A stretch of DNA of 64,000 nucleotides from Xiphias gladius. Lineage: Eukaryota > Chordata > Actinopteri > Istiophoriformes > Xiphiidae. The translations under genes and the position numbers were made by a program. The stretch lies in the NCBI RefSeq assembly GCF_016859285.1, contig NC_053406.1, positions 7,681,001 to 7,745,000 on the forward strand, in the 5' to 3' direction. Positions 25,141 through 50,099 of this stretch are shown here, in pieces; positions within the stretch are counted from its first letter, which is position 1, and each line of letters begins with the position of its first letter. Below the pieces are notes generated by a model that was given only the letters and a program-made list of their open reading frames with translations, was not told where the DNA came from and did not search any database.

Positions 25141-25210
25141 GGGCAAATTTTATTTAAATAGCCCAAAATCACAGCTTAGCCTCAAGAGGCTTTACATTCA
25201 GTACAGAAGG
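25141..25210 (+). repeat. Dispersed teleost repeat fragment (TTTATTTA-ATAGCCCAA type)
   Basis: TTTATTTAAATAGCCCAAAATCACA, GCCTCAAGAGGCTTTACA and CAGTACAGAAG match a short repeat seen very often in percomorph fish. The family name is not assigned. Confidence 0.5.
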
Positions 25211-25925
25211 GAGTGGTTCCGTGAAGGCAGCAAATCTCGCATTCAACTGAAACAGACCCCCCCTGTCGTCCCCCCTTGTTATGTAACACTCAACTTTGAA
25301 TCCGGCCCCTGTCTTACGTGCACTCTCTCTCACACTGGTCGTAACCACATACAAAAGACACACGAAAGCAGAAGCGGATGAACTTTTAAACGACATTGTG
25401 CGTCGTGAAAAGCCATGTGAAATTTAAAAAAAACGAAAACTTGAATTGGAAGCGTAGAGATTTCGCAAAAGCACGTCTTTTAAAAGCTAATTGATTCATC
25501 ATCGCTTTTATCTACACCGGAAAACTTACCTTCAAAATGTGCAATAGCCAGTTATTTCCAATTAAAGTCGTTTTCCCTCTTGTGCTCAATTTTCGGGCGC
25601 CGAGCAACGCTAGCGTTAACAAACAGGACCATGTTGCAACTGTTATCTGCCGGAATTACAGCAAAAAAAGTGATTCATTTTCCTCTTTGTCAAATATGCA
25701 ATGTGATAAGACTACAGTGAAAACTGGCTGAGCTTTGACGTCTGTCAAGTTTGTTGGAATAAGCAGCAGCATATCCGGTTGGTGTCAATATAAAATGCTA
25801 AGCTAAAAAAAAAAAAAGCAAAAAATAAAACGCTAGGATTTTATTAGTAACACCAACTCGTCCGATAATGTCCAGCGCTATCCAGTGTCTTAGTCTTTGT
25901 TATATATTGCTCAGACAGTCCTTAC

Positions 25926-26300
25926 CTGATGGTTTATCCAACAGCAACTGTCACGCTTTTGTTTTGAAATCCCGGTAGCTGATTCCGGCTAGCTTGACGG
26001 CGACTTTGAGGTGACGACGAAATGTTAAAAACAGTGAGAGAGAGAAAAAAAAAAACAACAAGGACGATACTATGTCATTAGATCCGGGGCGAAGGAACAA
26101 GACTGAGCCAAAGCAGCCCACCGATAACACAATTAGACACGGTGTTGCAAGTGTGTGACTGCATTACCTTAGGTGAACCCAGAGCCGCTTGTTGGACCAC
26201 CTACCAGACACAATAAATACGATCCGTCCGTGCACTAAACGGCCATTGGTCCGTGAGACAGATACGACAGCCAATCAGACGTTAATGCACGTGTAGCAGC
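25926..26300 (-). promoter_or_regulatory. cipc 5' non-coding exon and promoter region with a canonical E-box
   Basis: A strong minus-strand donor (CCATCAG then GTAAGG) sits at 25926 with no coding frame upstream, consistent with a 5' UTR exon. A perfect E-box, CACGTG, lies at 26288-26293, about 360 bases upstream of that donor. CIPC is known to be a rhythmic CLOCK-BMAL1 target in mammals, so an E-box here would fit feedback control. The start site itself cannot be placed. A second possible donor lies at 25530. Confidence 0.45.
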
Positions 26301-26984
26301 CAGACAGTGGTAGTAGAAGAAAACCCAAGAGTACAGAAAACAGAGAGGGGAGAGGATTGCTGGGTAACAGTCACGTTTAGGATAAAGATAATATTCATGT
26401 GCCGAAAAAGAGGGATTCAGTGGAAATCACAGCTGGCTGAGATATGCACCAGAACATGATGTGCAGATCTCCAGTCATGCTATTGGGTTTTATTCCAAAC
26501 AGCAGCTGACCAGCGATCACAGACTTTCACACCTGGCCTGTGATCAGAAATCTATATTGTCCAATTAATCTTGTTTGCTGCTTGCTGGAATGAAAGCCTG
26601 AGTACGCACAATATTTCTGCATGTGGTCAAGAGCTCATTTTATGCAACAGGTGTACAAAAGTGATACTCTACAGGAAGTTTTAGAGTATGCAGGGTTGTA
26701 ATTTGTGTCTTTACATTTAATGAAGAATACTGTTGATATGAAATTGTGCTGTAGCAGCTGACCCACGTTTTTTTTTTCTTCTTCTTTTAAGCTGACTCCT
26801 TTGAGCCATTCAGATGTGTCGGCGTGCCTGCCCCCTGTGAGCAGGAGTGGCCAGCAATGCAGCCAGAACACGGCCCTGCTTTTGTGTAGAGCTGTAGTAA
26901 CAGCCTGTTGGACTAGTAGAAATGCAGAAATTTCATAAATTTTTGCAAAATAATTTGTGAAACATGATACTTTGCAGCAGACAC
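26301..26984. other. Intergenic, cipc promoter to ccnp 3' end
   Basis: I see no exon, RNA gene or clear repeat here. The stretch separates two genes read in the same direction. Confidence 0.4.
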
Positions 26985-26990
26985 TTTATT
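26985..26990 (-). terminator. Candidate poly(A) signal for ccnp
   Basis: AATAAA on the minus strand lies about 325 bases after the ccnp stop, in a T/A-rich setting. Confidence 0.5.
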
Positions 26991-27313
26991 TTTACATTAA
27001 AACTTCACTCACAAATAACTAGATAGAAAGCCCACATCCTCTCCACAATATGACAAGACAAGGACATCAGTACAATTCAAATATTTTCTAAATTGGCTGC
27101 AAGATAAGATCATAAAACTGTTGTTCCACTAGGTTGGCTAAATCCCATGCATGCTAAATGCATGCAATTCTTTGTCAAACAATGTTTGGCATTAAATCTT
27201 TCACACTTCTTCCTCACCCATTTCCATGGTAATTCCTCAGCATACAGAGGCTTGGACCACACAGGAGTCAAGTCCTTAAGTTATACTGGGCTAATATCTC
27301 TACCTTGAAGCTT

Positions 27314-30300
27314 TCAAGTGCGTATGCCCAGCAGAGCAGAGGCGTTCTTTAGACCTGGATGTCTGCTGACATGCATAGTCTCTGGGGAGGAGAATTTAAT
27401 AAAAGTAGCACAGGTCTCTCGGGTTTGGGCCTTGGCTCCAGCATTGGCCAGAATGTGCATGATCCTCAGCAGGGCAGTCTCACTGAAAACCACAAAAGCA
27501 TACAGATGTCAAACTGACAGCGAGGATGGACGGTGGCCACCAAGAACACCTGGAAAGTAAAGCTTTGCAGCTGTGAAGTTAGGACCACAGAGAGCCCAGA
27601 GCTCAGTGGCTACAATGCTAATGATACCAGGGCTAGGGCATTTAAAAAGGGTATTGTGGTCATCACTCAATGGCATGTGATACAAGACGCTTGGACAAGG
27701 GGAGCGCATCTTAGCAGTCAAGATACACACCTGCCGACATGGACGCTGGAAGCCAGACACCAAGCAGCCTCCCCCTCTGGTGTCGGGGGCTCCTGCAGGA
27801 CCTGGCGGGACAAACAGAGGGCCGCTCCTGCCAGCTGCAAAGGCAGAAACACCACACACTGGCTCTCCAGGAGAGACAGCTCCAGCAGGTAACGAGCCAT
27901 CCACACCACCTGGTGGCGCAAGTGACAGGGTGGGATGAAACTTCAGACCTCACTGACACTTCACTGCTGAGGATGCTTCTATTAAAAGTATTAAGGGGGG
28001 GGATGGCAAAAATGAGTAATCGGACAAAGAAAATCAGCCAACAAGCTACCTTAGCACTGCAGCGAGCAATGGAGGCAAGAAGCAGAAGAAAAACCAGAGG
28101 GGGACAGTAGGACAAATCAAACTTCAGCCCACAGAGGACTTTGCGCTCCATTCGCAGCAGCTGATGCTTAGTGTAGGTATGATCCATTAAGTAGCAGAGT
28201 CCAGACACCTGGAAGAAGCAGCACAAATAGGAAAAATAATTTCTTTGACAAAAAAGTATGATTAAGTATGAAGCATGATTAATCTATTTATCAACTGACT
28301 TTCTCTGGGCATTCAAAACTCTCAACTTTTCTGTCACAGTGTTTAGCGGACACCACACGCAAATCATGCAAGTTTAACGCACTGTAACTTTATTGCTGGG
28401 GGGAGAGCTGAGCCAGCCATACCTCAGGGAGGAGACACTCTTCCTTCTTTGCAGCAAGGAAGAGGCAAACCATGCCGAGCAGCTGCAGATTGGCAGTGGT
28501 CACCTTGATCTGACGCAGGGAGCAGTTGAGGAGGTGTATGGCCAGATAGAGGGTCTCTTCCTGGAAATGCATCATCTCCTGGTACGAAATAAACAGGACA
28601 TTCAAGATTGAAAACCACTGGAAAGACTGCTTAAGATATTTTATTTTTTGGTTTGTGTGAGGAAGTCACTGCGCCTGGCCAAGAAATAGTGCGGTACATA
28701 ACCCCCATAAAACTGTAATTTTGCACACAAGATGTGTGTTAATTTGTGAGCTCTAGATGTGCTGAATGTGATACCATTGGCGGGAGCCAGGCTAGCCCGT
28801 TCCCCCAGTTTCCTGTGTCTGTGTTCAGCCAAACTAACTGGCTTCCTAATTAACATACAGACACTGGAGTGTTACTGATCTTTTCATCTAACTCTCAGTA
28901 ATAAAGTGATTCGTCATCAATTTTAACATGAGCTCAAATGCATCCCTAACCCCAACCAGTTATGTTTGTAGGGTAGGGGGGGGCAGACTGACACATTTTC
29001 AGACTACTGTTTTAATGTAGCATAGATGTGTTTTCAATTCCCCTGACAGGCCATCTAACAGAGCCCAACAACAAGCACAAGACCTTAAAGTAACTCAATA
29101 TTTAGACAAGCTTTGTTTTGAGGAAGAAAAAGAAACGCCTACCAACAGTGAGACTCACATGAACTTGAATGAGCCAGTCTACCAGGACAGCTCGAGTGGA
29201 ATCTGTGAAATGCCGAGGCAGCTCAGCATTGGGAAAAGAGTTCCATGTTTGAGTTCTCTGCAGGTTGGAAACGGAAAAACAGGAGGCACACACTAAATAA
29301 TTAGAAAGCTACGTTGCGATAAGTGTTTGTCTTCTAGGTTGTCCCTCTCGTACAATGAGGGATGAAGACTGTGCAGCCCATTTCAGGGATAATGTTCCTT
29401 CCTTAAATTGAAAAATATGAGAAACATACTCTGACATGAAGCAGTTTAGTGACCTCTGTTCATGATGTCTCACCATCATGTCCAAGAACATATCCCAGGC
29501 GTATGTCCGGTCCCATATGAGGCCCAGTTTCTCCAGTGCTATCTCTACTTCATGGCGCAGCAAGCTGGGCACCAGCGCCTGTAGGCTGTGAAGACCCTGC
29601 AGCCCATGAGGGTAAAGAAGCACTTTCTCCTCCACACAAGCGTCTACATCTACACAGGATGGAAAGGAGGACAAGACAATGTCACACAACACACAAGCAG
29701 ATTATTTTTCGCCTATTTTTAACAAAACTATCAAATTATCTCCGACTAACTTGTCATGGAGTGTTCATGCTACACATTTAGGCATCTAGAAGGAAAAAAA
29801 AATGTAGCTAAGAAAACCTCAAGCAAAGTGGCTATTTAAATTTCATTACAACATTTTACACAAACAATCCATTTCACAGCAAATGTCATTCTGATAATTT
29901 TATTAAAAGTGTAGAAATTGGGATTATCCCCACATTAAAGTGCATTTCTCTTTGAAAGAAATTTGAAAACCTTTTGGTATTGATTACACTACCAGTTGAG
30001 TGTGTCTGACTGTCTTCGTGGAACCCCATGATGATGCCTTCACTTGTTTGCATCGATAACCTCCTTTCCTGCAAACAGACAACACCTTGCACATCAGTGC
30101 AAAATGCATCTGCAAGTGGAATTGTAAGAATCATGACAGAAAAAAAAAAAACAAAATACACCAAGCTGATGGAACAGCTCGATTTGACAGATCAGCGTGA
30201 TTACGAAGACTAGCTTCTGTTACTACAATGGGCTCGCCCCTTCACATCCTGACATTATTCCTCTAACCACTTAGTCGCCATCTAAGACTAATATGCTGGA

Positions 30301-31093
30301 AAAAGAAGTTAAAACAAGAACAAGGATTAGAGAGACGCTGTGATATGTTTTGGGTGAAGGTGACAGACAGGACAGAAGGCGTACCCATCTGCGTTCTGGC
30401 TCCATTTTGACAGGGGCCATCCTGGACTCCTCAACTTCTACAGGCTGCCAGCGATCTATAGGCCCACAGGCGTTAGCCCAAGTTCTTAATGGGGCTCTCC
30501 TCTCATCCGCCTGCAGGGACAACAGAGAGTCTTCACTGATCTGTTATGCCCATCAGTTTTTATGACCACAACTGAGACACACCAACAAAAAAAAAAGGGG
30601 TTTTAAAAAGTGATGTAACTGTAAGGTGGCTGCAGTATGATAACTAGATATCAGTGGACAGTAATGCCAAGAAATAAACTTGATCAAATGGTGATTCACT
30701 TCTGGGCATGAAGACTCAGGGTCCTACCCCGGCCATCTAATCACAGACACCTTGACACCTGGTGAATGCACTTACTTTCCTGACAAAACAGAAATTCTGC
30801 AGGAATGCATGTAGAATTTGAGAAACAGGATTGAGACCCAGTGGGCCAAGCCTTTTTAAAGATTTAATAGTTAAAACAACTTAATCCGAAGAAGCATGGG
30901 TTATCCGGGGAAAGCATAAATCAACGAGTTTTCTCGTTGATTGAGTGATTCCCCCCCAACACACTCCTCCATATCTTTTTATTTTCTTTAGAAAATGTGA
31001 TTATGACTGGTCTCTTGGGCGCGCTGTTCAGATGCTCACCCTCTTGTGTAAGTCCAGCAGAGGCTTGGAGTCGGAGAAACCGGTCCTGGCCAT
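27314..31093 (-). CDS. ccnp: Cyclin P (cyclin N-terminal domain protein, CNTD2-type)
   Basis: Nine exons join in frame: 31040-31093 (ATG), 30385-30510, 29993-30068, 29474-29649, 29159-29257, 28423-28578, 28050-28208, 27731-27909 and 27314-27482, giving 397 residues. The cyclin box starts at about residue 155 with HFTDSTRAVLVDWLIQVH and continues through EETLYLAIHLLN, QLLGMVCLFLAAKKEE and LLPEV. A second cyclin fold holds MERKVLCGLKFDL and ARYLLELSLLES. The upstream block LEKLGLIWDRTYAWDMFLDMM is also typical of vertebrate cyclin P. Cyclins activate cyclin-dependent kinases; the partner of cyclin P is not settled. The next gene upstream is akt2, as in mammals, which supports the call over other B-type cyclins. 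All splice sites are GT-AG. Confidence 0.85.
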
Positions 31094-31099
31094 GGTCAC

Positions 31100-34000
31100 A
31101 GCCGGAGACAGAGTTCCCGTGCCGGACCGCTGCAGCTACTTATCCACGGGTGTCGGCGGAGGACCGGAGCAGAGGGCGGCCATGCCGCCCGGGGAGCAGC
31201 TAATAAAGACAGGTGGGCCGCACTGATTAGGGCGAGGACTTCCGGCCGACGCTTGGAGAATAAACCCGGTTTTGCTCAATGCGATTGTCATTTTTTTTTT
31301 TTTAATGTAATTTTTTTTTATTTGAAGTGACAAAAAGTTTATTTGTCAGGCTTAAATGTCACGGGTCAGTGTGAAACAGCTTGACATGCACCATGACATA
31401 GCAACATTTTGTTAACCCGATATTCAAGATCTACCGAAAACATTTTAACGCACCTCAAACAAAAACTTCACATCTACTTATGTGCTGTTGTGGAATGACT
31501 TGAATTGGCCGTCATGCAATCTATATCTGTGCAGTTTATTATCCCTGCAATAAATCATGACTATCATTCATTCATTTTTTTTCTTGGTGTGGATTGTTTT
31601 GTCAACCCTCATTTACATATTTCAGGGAGACAGAACAATGCAAATACTTTGAAATGTAATAAAATCCAATAAAACTATTTACTAAAGCCTCAAAAATTAC
31701 CCCCTAGTTATATTAATAGCTCTCTGGAAATGCGTCATAGTCAGAGCTGTACCCAGGGTTTTAGAAATACTGAAAAGTCCAAAGTCCCACAGTGCGACCC
31801 CACCCGTCCGTAGAAATTTTTGAATATTCTCCAAAAAAAAAAAAAAAAAATCCCCCTAGATTTTTCTAGATTCATTTAACTGCTAAAATATACTTTGGAA
31901 AATGTAATCTCCCTACACAGTTGCCTAAATGCCATTTCAAGGCCTTTCGCATGATGCCCGAAACATTAGTCTGATGGAGAAATAACAAATCCTGTTAGTT
32001 TAGTTAGTGTTTTTGGCCTAAAACTGACAAATTTAATGAGGAATTTCACCTTTTTGGCCAGGATAAAAAAAATAAACATCCCGGTGTCCTCAATGCTGGC
32101 GACATCCATGGTCCCAGTACATAAAGCTTTACAAAAGATCGCTTTTAGGGGATCGCATTAAGACTGCGCAGGTGAACAGTGTACACTGAAGATGAACATA
32201 AAAGACACACACAGAGCTTTATTCAGTAAAAATGTTTACTGGCACGTTATAGTTGCAAATTTTATAAGCTACCATGTTGTAGCAGGTATCACCCGTTACA
32301 TTGCAAAGTCTTGCAAAGGGGGGCTGAAACTGTCTACTGGGACAATGTCCTCCCCATAAAGATTGCTTTTTTTTTTCTCCATTGTCCTCTGAGCCTCAAC
32401 TAACAGCAACAAGCAAAAGAAAATCTTGTTACACCAGCATCAGGTGTGACATTCGTGACTGTTGATCACATTCAAATATACAGAGAAGCAATGTAACCAT
32501 AGTAAAGCTGCAAATCAAACACTACAAAGCTGCCGGCTTCCCCATCTACTAATGCTGCATTCACCATCAAGCTTCTTTTTTTTTTTTTTTTTTGTATTTA
32601 CACCATTGTGAGGAGGCACTTGTTGTGCCTGTGTATGCCTACAGGAGAGGTCAGGGGTATTCATTTGCATGTTTAGCTGTGAAGCATTGCTTAAAGCGTG
32701 GCCAGCAGCGAGGTTCAGTGTATGGCTTCACAACCAATATTAAAAAAGTTCAGCAGCACCCCCTTATGGCCATGATAGCAATGAAGGCAAATCCACAGTG
32801 GTGTCCATCAGTGCAGTGGTTCTGATATTCGGTCCTGCTGTTTCCAAAGCAGGACACTAGGCTAGAGTATGATGGCTGTGCCTGAGCCAGTGAGAAGAGG
32901 TGCTGGAGTTGTGAACTGTAAATCAAAGCCTTTGATCACATTAACATCTGCAGAACTGGGGCCACCTGCTGCTCAACGGTGAGTCAAAACTTGCTGCTTT
33001 TCTGTGTCACCACGTTCACTCAAACATCTCACAGTCACCCTCTGTCACTCACACAAACGTAAATCAAAACAAATTAAGACGTGACATGTAGGGTACCCCA
33101 GCGAATGCTGATAGATATTTTACCAAAACCTTGACAAATGGCTGTTGAGTCAGTGCTCTGCAGAGAATGGTAGAAAAAACGGTCAACTTCATTATTCTCA
33201 CAACTGCAGAACACACCAAAGGATGGGTCATATCTACTTTGTTCAGGTATTGTCTGGAAACAATTTTAATAACAGAACAAACTTAAAATGTTTTCTGAAT
33301 ATGTACGTTTGTAAAAAGTAGGGTACGTTTGTTTATTTAACTACTTAGGGTTAGGGACAAATTTCTCTTTAGTTTTAACAAGAATGATCAAACAGATTCT
33401 TTACCTTAATTATGTTAACCTAATATATGCCTAATTATGCTAATTATAAACAATGAATTCAGTTATTTGCATAAAGGGAAGTGATGATGCAAACCAGAAA
33501 TGAACTGCCCATTTAAAATCAAATTACTAATAGTTAGCATCTTAGCTAATCAAGCAATCATCTAATGGAGACCCCTTGAAATGAAGAACTTAATCAAAAA
33601 GAAAGCAGTTTAAAAACTTTTAATATATATATATTTTTATATAATGTATACTTAAACAAGACAATGTGTCTTCCAAAATTTGAAAAATAGATGGACAAAA
33701 AAGGGAGGAAAACCCCAACAAAAACAAAACAATGACAAACAAAAAGGTTTTGATGTTCCTTTAGTGAAGCTCAAAGAGCAACCAACATCTCTTCCAGCAA
33801 CATGGAATCATAAAATGCTTATGTCAGTGTGAGCACATTTCAATATGCTGTCCAGAACCTCTCTCAATCATGTGCTGTCATGACTCAAAGCATGCCGGTT
33901 TTTATCTCGACGACACAATACATCAGCTGATGTTTTGATTAGTTCCCCGTTTGCAGGTTGAAGGTTGGTCGACCAGCTCATGCAGCGTTTAGTTGGATCG

Positions 34001-35223
34001 TAAACCTGCAGACTGTTGCTCCAGACATACAATGCAGATTTAAGTGCTTCGACACAGCATTAAAGAAAACACAAACCAAAGACTCTAAACATCAAATGTG
34101 GAATCATTTGAAGTGTTATAAATCCTCCAAGTCAGTCAGTTTTTGGCCTCATTATAAAGACTAAACAAAGATTGAACCTTTTCATTATTTAAATACAGGA
34201 ACATTCAAAGACTTATTTTAAAAATATTTTAAACACTTACACTGATATTAAAAATAGAAAATGAACAAAAGATTGGTGCCTAACTCCTCAGCTAGGGAGT
34301 GGGAATTACTGGACTGAGGACAGTAAATGGCGGTGTTCGTCTACATTGGTCTCTCTAGACGTGTTTGGGAAAAACTGTGGTCAAGCGTACAGTCTTATCT
34401 TCCTCTTTCCTTCTATTATTCCTGTCTTTAACACATAGTGCGACTGGCCTTATTGAAAACTTACTGTTACACCTCCTACCAGCAGCTAGATGGTTGGTCA
34501 GTCAGTCTGGACACAGCAACATGGACTCCTAAGAGCCTGATTGCTGCATCACTTTGAGATAAATTAATGCAGCATTTAAAGCAAAGATTAGCCATGCATG
34601 AGATCCCAGTTTCTAATCCTGACTGGGTCAATTTAGTGCCAAGCTGGTCAAAGCAATCATAAATTACATGCTTGTTCCCTTTAAAAAAAAAAAAAAAAAA
34701 AAGGCCATTGAGTGTGCCATGTAGTGTCTCCTCGTCGATATTCCAGCAATAGTTCTGAGTTTTTAAAAACATGCATAAAATCAGACACAAATGGATGGTT
34801 GAGAATCAAAAATGGTTGTTCATACATTCTCCTGCACTCATATGCACACACGAATACATTCACGCATCCACTCATATACACACATGCAGTGCAAACACAG
34901 AAATGGCAACCCTCCTCGCCCTCCCCCTCTTCCCCAATTCCCCCTACTGTAGGAACAGTCCCACAACTGATTTGTAACAGCAAGTTCCAGAAAGAGCACT
35001 TGTTAAAAAAAATGAAAAAAAAAAAAAATAATAATAATAAAATAAAATAAAAGAATGCAGAAATATGGCTTAACATTTAAAACCGTAACAACTGATGAAA
35101 TAAAAATTTGTCTTTTTCCCAAAATGTTTTCTATTTTCCTAATTTTGATTATACTTTTTAAAATTCTATCAAGTACGTTTGTGTATATATATATGCAGTC
35201 TATGCATGGGTTGGTTGGTGTTG

Positions 35224-35307
<84 letters not shown>

Positions 35308-35724
35308 CATGGGTACAGCTGGTAAAGAGGTGGTACTTGCTGGCATAACCTGGTTTTCAAAGTATCAAGGCTTTGATGTGGTGCCCAGTGTAGTGCAGCA
35401 GAGGTCCTGCAGGGAGGCCTAAAGCCAACCCTGAGAGGACGTACAGCGACAAAGCTGCCAGTCTATGCACACAAACCTGCTGAGGTCAGTCATTCACAGC
35501 CTGTGTGTTCACTTCATACTATATAATCTGTGTCTTTTCTGATTTGCCAGAAGGTGTATGTGGGTGTCTGTGTGTGCGTGTGTGTGTCGGTGCATTAAAG
35601 ACCAAATGAAAATGTGTCTTGTGCCAGTTTCTGTTTGTGTCGTTCGGATTCCCCAGCAGTGCGAGTGTGTATGTGGGATTGTGATTGTGTGTTAGCCTGC
35701 CTGCTTATTCAAGAGTTTGAGTGA
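31100..35724. other. Between ccnp and akt2; likely holds a long akt2 3' UTR
   Basis: No coding exon is supported. Several minus-strand AATAAA hexamers are present, for example in GAATAAAGCTCTG at about 32218-32224. Mammalian AKT2 has a 3' UTR of several kilobases, so much of 32.2-35.7 kb could be transcribed akt2 3' UTR. Simple repeats include a T run at about 32576-32594 and the TG repeat listed separately. Confidence 0.4.
35227..35305. repeat. (TG)n microsatellite
   Basis: About 39 uninterrupted TG units. Cysteine-valine reading frames through it are artefacts. Confidence 0.98.
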
Positions 35725-42399
<6,675 letters not shown>

Positions 42400-44294
42400 G
42401 CTGGGGCAGAAGACTGTCTGGGTTGGGAGGGGGCTGCAGACAAGCTAGTGGAAATGTGCAATCTGTTCCTATTGGTCAAGTGCCTGACAGTGGCTCAGAT
42501 ACAAAAAAACACCTATATAATACCTAGAGGAAAAAGAAGGGGAAAAGAAAGAGACACTGTTAATGCAGGATACAAAATGCGTCTCAGATTGTCGATAAAA
42601 TACAAAACAATTCTCACTGTGGTCTAGTGTAGCTTTAAAATGTAATTAGAACTCACTAAGACCATCAGCATTCATTCATGTGTGAAGGCCTACGAACCAT
42701 CCACATCAGAAAATATCGCAAAAATTACAGTGAATACTTAGTATATGAGTGCAATTTTACTCTGTCAAAAACTAAAAAGCTCTGCTAACTTGTAAAGGTG
42801 TGAGCAAAACAGCTGTGTGACTTCTGACTATTTACAGTTCAGTTCCTCACTACCCTTGGGTAATATTTTTTTTACACTCACTTTCCTTTTTGGATGTGGA
42901 GGAACACTGAAAAATAAATGTGGAAAAACATAGGGCCTAAAGGAAGTAAAACTACAGCTAGGGAGCTGGAGGTAAACACATAAAGTGAAACTGATTTCTC
43001 ATAACAAAGGAAACTTTCTGTGTATTGCTCTTGATGCCTATCTGAGTGTTGTCACTACAGTACTGCGCTTGAATAAATTTCTCTCCTTCTGAGGCACTCT
43101 GTTGCCCTGAAACACAGCTCTTCAACAAAGAAAACTGCTGAAATCTGCACATATGGTCCAACCTTTTATCTGGCCATCTGATACTTCTGACAGTGACATC
43201 CAACCTGGGACTAGTACAATAACTATCATGACCACAAGCTAGCTTTAAAACTCAGGCATTTCTATCATCTTATGCAACTCTCACTGACATTTCCCGGTGT
43301 TTCATAGTAGATCCTGGTATTACAGTGATGCCAGGTAAAGATCAAATAACTCTGGGATCAATGCCACTGATCTTACAATTAGAAAAATGGCTGCAATTCC
43401 TTTATTGTAAGATGTAATAACCACCCACGGCTCTTGCTGAATGTTTGAGGAGAGGCTTTGGTGATCCAGGGTCAGCCCTGAATCAACAGCTTATGTTAGA
43501 TAATAGGTTTACAAGAATTTCAAAGTATTTCAGTGGAAGTGATGGGGTTGAATATTACAGTGCATACAGTAACCAGAACACAAAGACTGCCCGAACTGTT
43601 TTGTTTACAAAGATAAAAACAGTTAAGGCTTCTCTCGACTTCAAGACTTTTTAATGGCCATTAGAGGTGCACCCACGGGTTGTTCATAGCTATACACCCA
43701 TTTACTTAAATGGCCAGAGTAACAAGTAGCTGCTCTTGGAGATAATAAATAAGATGCACAACTTCTCGCTGTACGTTGCACACCTGTTTGTCTTTACAAA
43801 CAGGACATCGGTAACAATAACATCCAGTAAAGCGTTATGGTATGCGGTTTACGTACACCATTTTAAGAAGCGACAAAGAGACAATGAATATCAATACCTT
43901 AAAAACAAAAGCGGTTAGTTAATTCTACGTAATTAATTTCTACAAAATCACACACTACCCAACACGACCACAAGCAGCCTAACGTAAACATTACCGTAAC
44001 GTTAACACCTTCTCATCCTTTCAGTGTAGCGGCTAGCTAAAAGAACGTTGCCTTCCAAGTTCAAGACAGGTCGTTAGCTTTTCAATCGTAGCTCCACAAT
44101 ACATGAGTTGCTACAACACTTCAGCCCTAGATGATGGCAGTTTGGCCAAGTGGCGCGCCAGACAGCAGCGAGGACACTGACCATGACCGCATTACGACCA
44201 AACAAGGCAGCTAGCCAAAATAGCTTTCCAGCTAACAGCTAGTTAGCATGCCAGTTAGCCGCTTGCGCTACTCATTACCCCGGCTTTTACTTAC

Positions 44295-44560
44295 CTCGAC
44301 TTCAGTGACAAAAATACTCCCAGCTGTCGGTCCTTGACGAGGCCCAGAGGTGCACCGCACAAAGCTCCCACCAGTTATCACTCGAAGCGTGTGTGTATTG
44401 AACTCTGTCAATGATCACACAGCTTTAACGGACTGCTCGCTGAGCTTGTTTTCTTCTCTCACAACAGCAGCAGCAGCAGCAGCAGCAGCGTCGGCGGCGG
44501 CGTGCTCGGTCTGTTGGACTTGGTCACTGCTGCTGCAGTGGCTCACTGAAGCGTATGCAA
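44295..44560 (-). promoter_or_regulatory. akt2 first (5' UTR) exon and core promoter region
   Basis: A minus-strand donor (AAGTCGAG then GTAAGTAA) marks the end of a non-coding first exon at 44295. Upstream is a GC-richer stretch with eight perfect CAG units on the plus strand (44465-44488; CTG in akt2 sense) next to a GGC-type run. Exact start sites cannot be placed. Confidence 0.55.
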
Positions 44561-45149
44561 ACCGGCCAGATAATAAAGTCCACCGAGCTTCAACTTGATG
44601 GATAGTTTATGTTGAATACGATTATAATAATTTCCAAATCCCGGGCAGATAGATATATATCAAAAATTTAGGGAAAAAAAAAAACCCGCCTCTTTATGGG
44701 GTTTAATGTGGATAGTCGCCTGCTTAGCGTGGAAGCCCTCCGTCCCAGCCAGATAGTACAACAGCCCCGAAGACACACACACACACAAAAGGAAGTGACG
44801 TACGAGGCCAGAAAGGGTCCACTGCACCTGAACAGTCGGTGAGAAAGTACATCAAGTACTATACTGTAACCTTCACTTCACCCCAGCTGTACACAACTGG
44901 ATTAGATATTGTCTGAAAGATAGGCAGTGCAAAAAAAAATGTCTAAAAATCCGTGTGAAATGTCCCAAAACGTGTCTTCCTTTTAAACCAGTGTTCCCAC
45001 CTCCTCTGTAAACCAATAGCTTTCCTTCAGTCTACCCACTGTTTAAGAATAAAGCACTAACTTACTTTAAATGTGAACCTTGTCAAAGACTCATGAAACG
45101 AATGGGGGGAGTAAACAGGGGAGGAGCAATGTTATAAATGTGACAAAAG

Positions 45150-45155
45150 TTTATT
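45150..45155 (-). terminator. Poly(A) signal for dhx40
   Basis: AATAAA on the minus strand lies about 75 bases after the dhx40 stop codon, giving a short 3' UTR. Confidence 0.6.
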
Positions 45156-45228
45156 ATTCAGGTGTCTTTTGCAAAATATTCCTTTGTGATACATTATATG
45201 AATCATGTCCTCAAAAAAGCGCTTTCTG

Positions 45229-50030
<4,802 letters not shown>

Positions 50031-50099
50031 GCCTGACAACTCTGACAAGCTTTACCGGCAGATATCTGTGCGAGAAGCTAAACAGGCGAAATAAATACT

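Noticed and set aside
34681-35360. Long reading frames through poly(T) and TG repeats
   Set aside because: They consist of Phe runs or alternating Cys-Val/Thr-His and have no splice or family support.
50031-50048. Six extra N-terminal codons for dhx40
   Set aside because: The extension begins with TTG, not ATG. The first ATG in frame is at 50030.
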